Part shown: positions 1-5,127 of the stretch, piece after piece
How the letters are laid out: the number at the start of each line of letters is the position of its first letter
Position numbering within the stretch: position 1 is the first letter of the stretch
Assembly (NCBI GenBank): GCA_029266795.1
Contig: JAQSWE010000094.1
Location: 1-8,724, forward strand
Reading direction: 5' to 3'
DNA from: Alphaproteobacteria bacterium
Lineage (GTDB): Bacteria; Pseudomonadota; Alphaproteobacteria; Micavibrionales; UBA2020
DNA: 8,724 bases
The notes under the pieces: model-generated
Databases searched by the model: none
Told to the model about the DNA's origin: nothing
The model's input: the letters and a program-made list of their open reading frames with translations, nothing else
Position numbers and translations under genes: made by a program

Positions 1-347
1 GTGCCGTGCCGTTTATTCCCGATAAAATGCGTATCATTGTGCAGGGGCAATATAACGAGCATGGCATTTTCGCGATGTTCAGCGGGCCGCTGTCGGGCAT
101 ACCCTATAAACTCTACGCTTTCCTCGCGCCGCCCCATGCCGATATCACGACTTTTCTGGCTGCCAGCATCCCCGCGCGGCTGATGCGGTTTGTGGTGGTG
201 GGGCTGTTCTGGGCGGGGCTTGCGCATGTATTGCGCCGCTACCGCAAATGGAGCGATGGAAACCTGTTGTTCGTCCATGCGACGGGATGGATAGCGTTTT
301 ACATTTTTTACTGGGTGCAGGTGACGCGCTACGCTGCAGGCTTATAG
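1..347 (+). CDS. C-terminal fragment of a small membrane protein (possibly VTT/DedA-like), 5' end off the window
   Basis: The reading frame is open from the left edge (first full codon at base 3) to TAG at 345-347, giving 114 residues of a protein that begins upstream. The visible part has a segment containing GPLSGIPYKLYA, then a hydrophobic helix at about residues 63-77 (FVVVGLFWAGLAHVL), a basic loop (RRYRKW), and a second aromatic-rich helix at about 89-104 that ends the protein. A G-P-x-x-G-x-P-Y-K stretch followed by a small-residue helix and an R-x-x-R-F motif resembles the C-terminal half of VTT (SNARE-associated/DedA/YqaA-like) inner-membrane proteins. That assignment is an inference from pattern only. 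A GTG at base 6 is in frame, but nothing suggests it is the true start. The 3' end overlaps the convergent HAD gene by 19 bp. Confidence 0.7.
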   Translation, partial: AVPFIPDKMRIIVQGQYNEHGIFAMFSGPLSGIPYKLYAFLAPPHADITTFLAASIPARLMRFVVVGLFWAGLAHVLRRYRKWSDGNLLFVHATGWIAFYIFYWVQVTRYAAGL

Positions 348-1075
348 GCGCGGACGGCGGCGGGCAGATTTTTCATGTCGTCAATCACGACATGGGCGCC
401 TGCGGCCAGCAATGCGGCTTTCAGTTTCTCGACTTCATGCGGCTCGGCCAGACCTGTGTAACCCACGCGCAAGCCGATGCCGGCGCTATAAGCGGCCTTC
501 ATGCCCGTCACGCTGTCTTCCACGGCTGCCGCCTCGGCGGGCGTAATGCCCAGCGTTTTTGCGGCGAGCAGGTAAATGGCGGGGTCTTCCTTCAGCTTGC
601 CGGCCACATCCTCGAACGCGCTGAACAGGCGGGGCGCAGGGATGCGCGTGTCGTGCTTGTGCTTGTCCAGCAGAGGCTGGATGCGCATGCGCGGGCTGTT
701 GCTGACAACCGACAGCCCCAGCTTCATGTCGTCCTGCAATTCGGCGAAAGCCTCGCCGATATGGGGGGCGAGTTTTGCCTCCAGCAGCGCGTTTTTCGTC
801 TCGGGGCGCAGCTTGTTGATGCGCAGGTCTTCGATGTCGATGGTGATTTTAGCGGCGTCCGGCAATCCCTGATTGATGATATCCTGAAATTGTTTCGCGA
901 TCTGTCCGAAATCCTTGCCGCGCATGTCGAGGCTGGCGATTTCGTCATTCATCGGGCGCGCGAAAAGGCTGTTGGCGTAATCCGACAGCACGCGGCGCGT
1001 GACGACCAAGCTGATCGGCTCGGTATTGGCAATCGTGCCGTCGAAATCGAACATGACTTCTTTAATTTGCGTCAT
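329..1075 (-). CDS. HAD-superfamily hydrolase, subfamily IA (beta-phosphoglucomutase/CbbY-like phosphatase)
   Basis: This 248-aa protein shows all four HAD motifs in order. Motif I is DFDGT at 10-14, with D10 the expected aspartyl nucleophile and D12 the acid/base. An all-helical C1 cap follows at about 16-100. Motif II is the serine of VVSNS (S125), motif III is K160 in GKLKEDP, and motif IV is EDS at 186-188 inside EDSVTGMKAAYSAGI, the usual subfamily IA ending. Family knowledge: such enzymes are Mg-dependent cytosolic phosphatases or phosphomutases acting on small phosphorylated metabolites. The cap gives no clear substrate signature, so the substrate is unknown. The ATG overlaps the TGA of the upstream hydrolase (ATGA, 1075-1072). 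GAGGG lies 4 bases before the ATG, so translational coupling is likely. It is the last gene of the operon, and its 3' end runs 19 bp into the convergent membrane-protein gene. Confidence 0.9.
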   Translation of the reverse strand: MTQIKEVMFDFDGTIANTEPISLVVTRRVLSDYANSLFARPMNDEIASLDMRGKDFGQIAKQFQDIINQGLPDAAKITIDIEDLRINKLRPETKNALLEAKLAPHIGEAFAELQDDMKLGLSVVSNSPRMRIQPLLDKHKHDTRIPAPRLFSAFEDVAGKLKEDPAIYLLAAKTLGITPAEAAAVEDSVTGMKAAYSAGIGLRVGYTGLAEPHEVEKLKAALLAAGAHVVIDDMKNLPAAVRAYKPAA

Positions 1076-1776
1076 GCAGCCCTCAGGAATTTTTCGATGG
1101 CGGCGTTCATGGCAGCCGGGTCTTCCATGTTCGTGATATGGCCGGTATCCGGGATAATCACCAGTTGCGCGCCCTTGATGCCGTTTTTGATTTCCACCTG
1201 CAATTCGTTCGGTATGAGCGTATCTTCACCGCCGCCGATGACAAGCACGGGCATGTCGATCTTTGAAAGGTAAGACAGGGATTCCGCGCGGTTCGCACAA
1301 GCTTTCTGATGGCGGCTGAAGCCGGCATAACCCGCACGCTCCGATATCGCGCGCAGGCGGGCGACGAGCGCTTTATCCTGCGCGGATTTCGCGCTGATGA
1401 AGGCGTTGTAATGGCTGTCGTCCTTGCGCGCTTCTTTATAAGCCGCTTCGCCCGCGTTCACTTCCATCTGGCGCTGACGCTGGCGCTCCGGCGTATCGGC
1501 GCGGGCACTGGTGTTGCAGAGGATCGCGGATTTCACGCGGCCATTCGCCTTTTTCAAGACATCGAGCGCGACATAGCCGCCCATCGACGTGCCACAGACG
1601 ATAAATTCCGCGGGTGCCTTCGCCAGCACCTCATCCGCCATCGCACCGATATCGTCAAAGGTCACGAGGTTGACGGCGGTGGAACCGTCGAAATAGGTCG
1701 TCTGCCCGGCCCATGATGCTTCATCCGACGACGCGCCGGGGATGAAGACGATGGGATAGGGCGTTTTTTCCGTCAT
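1072..1776 (-). CDS. Alpha/beta-fold hydrolase, 234 aa
   Basis: Residues 8-14 (PIVFIPG) form the first strand and oxyanion turn, with P-G-A replacing the commoner H-G. The nucleophile elbow is GTSMG at 62-66 (S64). The catalytic acid is D185 in GGGEDTLIP, and the base is H213 in DTGHITNMED. The triad therefore looks complete. A helical, charged cap lies at about 95-170. Family knowledge: this is the BioH/RutD-like branch of soluble alpha/beta hydrolases (esterases, lactonases, C-C hydrolases), so catalytic activity is likely but the substrate cannot be named. The start is set at the ATG at 1776-1774 because it overlaps the upstream TAA by one base (TAATG) and gives a protein that begins directly at the fold. 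The frame is open further upstream, but that extension lies inside the preceding gene and shows no fold features. It is the middle gene of the three-gene operon. Confidence 0.9.
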   Translation of the reverse strand: MTEKTPYPIVFIPGASSDEASWAGQTTYFDGSTAVNLVTFDDIGAMADEVLAKAPAEFIVCGTSMGGYVALDVLKKANGRVKSAILCNTSARADTPERQRQRQMEVNAGEAAYKEARKDDSHYNAFISAKSAQDKALVARLRAISERAGYAGFSRHQKACANRAESLSYLSKIDMPVLVIGGGEDTLIPNELQVEIKNGIKGAQLVIIPDTGHITNMEDPAAMNAAIEKFLRAA

Positions 1777-2984
1777 TATGCCGGCCCGCCTTGCTTGCGC
1801 TGTTTCGGCGTCGCTGCTGTCGCCGCATTGACAGCGGTGGTGGCAGCGGGGGTGTTGTCCTGCACGTAATGCAGAACCATGTCTTTTTCGGGATCGGCAG
1901 GCACGACGGCGCGCAACGGCGACTTGATCGCTTCCGCATGCTGCACCCATGTCAGCACTTCGCTGATGCGTTTGGGGGTCACCAATTCGGGGTAATGGCC
2001 GACACCTTGATACAGCATCAGCGACATGTCGGGGCGTGCCTCCAGCATTTTCTGGACAGCATCGGGCGTCGCCGTGTTGCTTGTCTCTCCGGCAAGCAGC
2101 AGCATCGGCGTGGGGATTTTCTTGAATGCATCCCATTTATCATAGGGCTGCATGTATTCATCGGCATAGCCATGCATCGAGTTAGGGTCATAGGCCCAGC
2201 CGAAGCCCTCGCGCGTGAATTTCTCGAAACCGTGGTTGAAATCATGCACGACGAATTCCTGCGCGACCGGCGCACCGTGACCGGCAAGGAAGCTTGTCAG
2301 TTTGCGTACGGCCTCTTCCATCGTTTCCGAAAACGGACGCTCGCGGTTGCGCCAGGCGCGGCGCAGTTTCGGGCCTGCCGGGGTTTCGGGGGGCATGTCG
2401 CCGATGATGGTGGTTGCCCATTTGGGATCCGCGAAGCCCTGTTCGACCATCGCATAGATGACCTTCGTGCCATGGGAATTGCCCAGCAGGTGGTATTTGC
2501 CCTCGGGCGCCACGTGGTCGATCGCGGCGCGCACGATGGCGGCATAAGTGTCGAGCGTGTAATCGCCCGGCAGTTTCAGGTTGCTGCTATACCCCTTGCC
2601 GGGATAATCGAGCGCGACAACGTTGAAATTTTCGGCAGCGCCTTCGGCAAAGAAATCGGCGCGGCGCGCGGCATTGTAAATGCCGCCCAGCACGAAAATG
2701 GTTTCGGCGGTTTCAGGATTGTTGCGTGCGGGAAAGTAATTGTACGAAATGCGCACATTCTGGTCGCTCACAAGATTCTTGTCGTCATGCAAGCCTTCGG
2801 GCAGGTAGGCCTTCATCTTGGCGACGGAGTGGTGATAGGTGAATTCGCGGCGCTCGAACTGCGGCAGGAAGCGCGCATCCAGCTCGCGGCCGATGCGCGC
2901 GATCTCTTTTTCGCGCGCGGAGAAATTCGCCTCATCCGCCTGCGTGACGTTGCCGAGAATGGAAATATCGCGTTGCTTGGTCAT
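1776..2984 (-). CDS. Alpha/beta-fold hydrolase with N-terminal extension, 402 aa
   Basis: The core fold starts near residue 75 with a strand ending FVLGG (97-101). It then has the typical DYPGKGYS turn (126-133), the nucleophile elbow GNSHG (168-172, S170), a helical cap with many Trp and Arg residues (about 195-285), and VGHYPE with H330 as base. Where the catalytic acid is usual (GxxDxxxP) the sequence reads GETSNTATP (299-307), without an Asp, so the acid is displaced, replaced or missing. Residues 1-74 are a charged, probably helical extension absent from minimal hydrolases. Residues 376-402 are an Ala/Thr/Pro tail ending in a basic patch. There is no signal peptide, so it is probably cytosolic. 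I chose the ATG at 2984-2982 over a GTG nine bases upstream because AGG lies 8 bases before the ATG. It is the first gene of the operon. The substrate is unknown. Confidence 0.87.
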   Translation of the reverse strand: MTKQRDISILGNVTQADEANFSAREKEIARIGRELDARFLPQFERREFTYHHSVAKMKAYLPEGLHDDKNLVSDQNVRISYNYFPARNNPETAETIFVLGGIYNAARRADFFAEGAAENFNVVALDYPGKGYSSNLKLPGDYTLDTYAAIVRAAIDHVAPEGKYHLLGNSHGTKVIYAMVEQGFADPKWATTIIGDMPPETPAGPKLRRAWRNRERPFSETMEEAVRKLTSFLAGHGAPVAQEFVVHDFNHGFEKFTREGFGWAYDPNSMHGYADEYMQPYDKWDAFKKIPTPMLLLAGETSNTATPDAVQKMLEARPDMSLMLYQGVGHYPELVTPKRISEVLTWVQHAEAIKSPLRAVVPADPEKDMVLHYVQDNTPAATTAVNAATAATPKQRKQGGPA

Positions 2985-3044
2985 GACACACACCTGGCCT
3001 GTTTACGTGCGACTTTTGCCGCATCTGTTTTTTGAAATTGTGCA

Positions 3045-3055
3045 GTTATATTATG
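3045..3055 (-). promoter_or_regulatory. Candidate -10 region for the hydrolase operon
   Basis: Read on the minus strand, this is CATAATATAAC, with two overlapping near-matches to TATAAT (CATAAT and TATAAC). It would give a leader of roughly 55-60 bases before the ATG at 2984. No good -35 box sits 16-18 bases upstream; TCAAAA is the best available. This is a weak call based on position and AT content. Confidence 0.22.
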
Positions 3056-3170
3056 CGAAGATGATGTTTTTGACTATATGAAAACGAATTTTTGGAAGAT
3101 TGTTGCCAAATATATACTCCGAACGACATAAATAGCTGTTGTGAAGGTGTAAATTGCCGATATCGAGAGG

Positions 3171-3184
3171 ACAACTTTAGTTGT
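3171..3184. promoter_or_regulatory. Perfect 14-bp dyad ACAACTTTAGTTGT, operator-like
   Basis: The arms ACAACT and AGTTGT are exact reverse complements around a 2-base centre. The 8-bp palindrome CGATATCG lies just upstream at 3158-3165. The left half with its flank, GGACAACT, recurs at 3332-3339 just before tpsB. The dyad lies mid-way between the two divergent genes, a usual place for a regulator that controls both. No regulator gene is visible in the window. Chance occurrence in AT-rich DNA is possible. Confidence 0.35.
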
Positions 3185-3246
3185 GCAATGCAGCAGATTC
3201 TCGCCCAATCAAGTGTCGGTCGAATGTACGCGTGATCGGTGAAAAA

Positions 3247-3262
3247 TTTTGTCATAACAAAA
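3247..3262. promoter_or_regulatory. Dyad TTTTGT-CATA-ACAAAA within the probable tpsB promoter trough
   Basis: Two exact 6-bp arms flank a 4-base spacer. The dyad overlaps TTGTCA (3249-3254), a 5/6 match to a -35 box, and lies just before TATACT (3269-3274), a 5/6 match to a -10 box. The spacing of those two boxes is 14 bases, which is too short for a standard sigma-70 promoter, so they may not belong together. The arrangement suggests a repressor site over a promoter for the secretion locus, but it remains an inference. Confidence 0.3.
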
Positions 3263-3362
3263 ATCCTATATACTTTTTTCTCGTAAATCCGTATACATAG
3301 CCTACTTAAATTAATAGACACATCTGACCGGGGACAACTCCACTTCCACGGTTCTTTCGGGC

Positions 3363-3378
3363 AAGGGCAATTTCTTTG
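3363..3378 (+). promoter_or_regulatory. Ribosome binding site and TTG start codon of tpsB
   Basis: AAGGG at 3363-3367 stands 8 bases before the TTG at 3376. In this frame there is a stop at 3325-3327, no ATG or GTG lies between it and the TTG, and the next ATG (3517) would remove the whole signal peptide. The TTG is therefore the best start. Confidence 0.8.
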
Positions 3379-5106
3379 AAAATCTCCGTTTCTCAGTGGC
3401 TTGGGGCAAGCGTTCTTCTCGCCTGCCTTACTTTAACAACTTTTGCCCAGGCGCAGCTGACTCCCGCTGACATCCAGCGTGCCAATCAGGAAAGCGACCG
3501 CCTGCAGCGCGACGAGATGATGCGCCGTCGCGAAGAAAACCAACGTAACCTCGACAACAAGCGCGCGCCCGCGCAGATCGTCGCGCCCGAAGTCGCGACG
3601 CCGAACGGCACGGGCGAGGGCTGCCGCGAGATCCGCGTAGTGAAGATCATCGACGCGCCGCATATGGGCAGCCGCACGAAAAACCGCATTGCAAAGAAAT
3701 ACGCGCCCAAATGCCTCGGCGTGGGCGAGATACAGTCGCTGCTCGGCGAAATCACCGCCTACTATATCAACAAGGGCTATGCCACGACGCGCGCCTACCT
3801 GCCATCGCAGGATTTGTCGACCGGCGTCCTGACGATTCAGGTCGTCGAAGGCGTGCTGAAAAAAATCGGCATGAAGGAAGATGCCAAGGCGACGCTGTTC
3901 ATCCCCGGCGCGTTTCCCTTTGTTAATGACCGCGTGCTGAACCTGCGCGATATCGAACAGGGTCTCGATCAGGTCAACCGCCTGCAATCCAACAACGCCG
4001 CCATCGACATCGTCCCCGGCGCGAAAGTGGGCGAGAGCACGATCGTCGTCCGCAACGAAGCGGGCAAGCGTTGGCACCTCAATACCTCCGCGGACAATTA
4101 CGGCTCCAAATCCACGGGCCGCTATCAGGGCAGTGCCTCGTTCAGCTACGACAACCTGCTTGGTCTCAACGAATTCTACAGCTACACCCGGCGCCAGACG
4201 GTGCCGACCGATGGCGACGACCGTGACTCGCGCTCCAACAGCGCGCTGTTCTCCATCCCGCTCGGCTATTCGATGTTGACCGCCGGTTATTCGGATTCCG
4301 ATTATGAAAGCACTCTCGTGACGCCCAGCGGCCTCGTCGTCGACCTCGATGGCCTGAGCCGCTCCGCCTTCCTGATGGTCGACCGCGTCGTCTACCGCGA
4401 CAAGGACACCAAGGGCATCCTCTCCGCCACCCTGACGGCGAAAAGCAACAAGAACTATGTCGAAAACGTGCGCCTTGCCGTCAGCTCCCACCGCCTGACC
4501 GTCCTCGACCTCGGCGGCAACCTCACCACGCGCATCGGCGACAGCTTCGTTACCGCAGGCGCCGGTTATTCCCGCGGGTTGAAGGCACTCGGCGCGGAAG
4601 AAGACCTTGGCGGCCTACCTGGCTTTGCGCCGCGCGCGCAGTTCGAGCGCGTGACGCTGAACGGCAGCATCTCCACCCCCTTCAATTTCCGCGGCACTGA
4701 CCTGATGTGGTCGTCGCAGCTGTCGGCGCAATATGCGCTCGACGCGCTGTTCGGCTCCGAACAGTTCAGCGTCGGCGGTATCTATACCGTGCGGGGTTTT
4801 TACGAAGACACGTTGGCGAACGATCACGGCTTCTTTATCCGCAACGACCTGTCGATGCCGAAAACGCTCAGCGGTCCGGGCGGGCGCAACCTGCTGTTCA
4901 AGCCCTATGTGGCATTGGACGGCGGCGCGGTCGGTGGCCGCGCGGCAGGCACGCCTGCTGGTTCTGTCGTCGGCGCGGCTGCGGGCCTGACGCTCGCGCT
5001 CGGCTCGGCTTCTTTCGACATATATGCAGGTCATCCGCTGATCAAGCCGGATGACCTCGATACGGACGGTTTCAACACGTTTGCCCGCTTGTCGGTCAAT
5101 TTTTAA
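3376..5106 (+). CDS. TpsB: outer-membrane transporter of two-partner secretion (FhaC/ShlB/CdiB family)
   Basis: This 576-aa protein has the full TpsB layout and the usual family length. A signal peptide runs over residues 1-26 with an AQA cleavage site. A charged helical and linker segment (about 28-80) corresponds to the plug-helix region. POTRA1 spans about 83-160, with C83 and C113 placed like the conserved disulfide seen in many relatives. POTRA2 spans about 168-225 and contains LNLRDIEQGLDQVNRL (188-203), the family's most recognisable stretch. The 16-strand barrel follows, with VRGF at 472-475 in the expected position of the loop L6 motif. The protein ends in SVNF, and the terminal Phe is the usual BAM recognition signal. 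Family knowledge: TpsB binds the TPS domain of its partner in the periplasm through the POTRA domains and exports it through the barrel. Only 18 bp separate it from tpsA, so the two are almost certainly one operon. The TTG start may keep expression low. Confidence 0.96.
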   Translation: MKISVSQWLGASVLLACLTLTTFAQAQLTPADIQRANQESDRLQRDEMMRRREENQRNLDNKRAPAQIVAPEVATPNGTGEGCREIRVVKIIDAPHMGSRTKNRIAKKYAPKCLGVGEIQSLLGEITAYYINKGYATTRAYLPSQDLSTGVLTIQVVEGVLKKIGMKEDAKATLFIPGAFPFVNDRVLNLRDIEQGLDQVNRLQSNNAAIDIVPGAKVGESTIVVRNEAGKRWHLNTSADNYGSKSTGRYQGSASFSYDNLLGLNEFYSYTRRQTVPTDGDDRDSRSNSALFSIPLGYSMLTAGYSDSDYESTLVTPSGLVVDLDGLSRSAFLMVDRVVYRDKDTKGILSATLTAKSNKNYVENVRLAVSSHRLTVLDLGGNLTTRIGDSFVTAGAGYSRGLKALGAEEDLGGLPGFAPRAQFERVTLNGSISTPFNFRGTDLMWSSQLSAQYALDALFGSEQFSVGGIYTVRGFYEDTLANDHGFFIRNDLSMPKTLSGPGGRNLLFKPYVALDGGAVGGRAAGTPAGSVVGAAAGLTLALGSASFDIYAGHPLIKPDDLDTDGFNTFARLSVNF

Positions 5107-5110
5107 CGCG

Positions 5111-5127
5111 AAGGCCATAAAAAAATG
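5111..5127 (+). promoter_or_regulatory. Ribosome binding site and ATG start of tpsA
   Basis: AAGG at 5111-5114 lies 10 bases before the ATG at 5125, after an A-rich spacer. The tpsB stop is at 5104-5106, so the whole junction is 18 bases with no terminator. This supports co-transcription of tpsB and tpsA. Confidence 0.75.

Larger units (their letters stand above)
2985..3375. promoter_or_regulatory. Divergent intergenic region between the hydrolase operon and the tpsB-tpsA locus
   Basis: This 391-bp stretch separates divergently read transcription units and carries no gene I can support. GC content falls to about 28% at 3061-3120 and 25% at 3241-3300 (hand counts per 60 bases), against about 68% in a sampled part of tpsB, with a 40-52% GC centre between the troughs. 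Two AT-rich troughs near the two gene starts fit two divergent promoters. The centre and right side contain operator-like dyads, listed separately. Neither strand shows a recognisable riboswitch or tRNA. A small RNA cannot be excluded by eye. Confidence 0.7.

Noticed and set aside
340..400. Possible rho-independent terminator after the membrane-protein gene (GC-rich stretch then a short T run near 368-373)
   Set aside because: I could not find a stable stem directly before the T run, and the stretch is inside the HAD coding region.
248..1273. Long plus-strand frame (341 codons) opposite the HAD gene
   Set aside because: The opposite strand carries all four HAD motifs. This frame shows no domain and spans a gene junction.
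1777..2136. N-terminal extension of the 234-aa hydrolase up to an upstream start (354 codons)
   Set aside because: The extra 120 residues overlap the upstream gene out of frame and contain no fold elements. The ATG at 1776 gives a typical hydrolase start and a TAATG junction.
1791..3035. Long plus-strand frame (414 codons) opposite the 402-aa hydrolase
   Set aside because: It is the antisense shadow of a well-supported gene with clear hydrolase motifs. Its translation is rich in His, Arg and Gly with no recognisable fold, as expected in GC-rich DNA.
3046..3321. A 91-codon minus-strand frame filling the intergenic region (GTG start)
   Set aside because: It has no Shine-Dalgarno before the GTG, lies in AT-rich regulatory-looking DNA, has composition unlike the neighbouring genes and shows no family motif. 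It would also sit across the probable promoters.
3415..3426. Lipobox-like LLAC (residues 14-17) in the TpsB signal peptide
   Set aside because: The hydrophobic stretch before it is short, the better AQA cleavage site follows at 24-26, and TpsB proteins are barrel proteins that are not normally lipidated.
3433..4491. Long minus-strand frame (352 codons) opposite tpsB
   Set aside because: TpsB is complete and unmistakable on the plus strand. The antisense translation is Val/Asp/Arg-rich low-information sequence typical of shadows.
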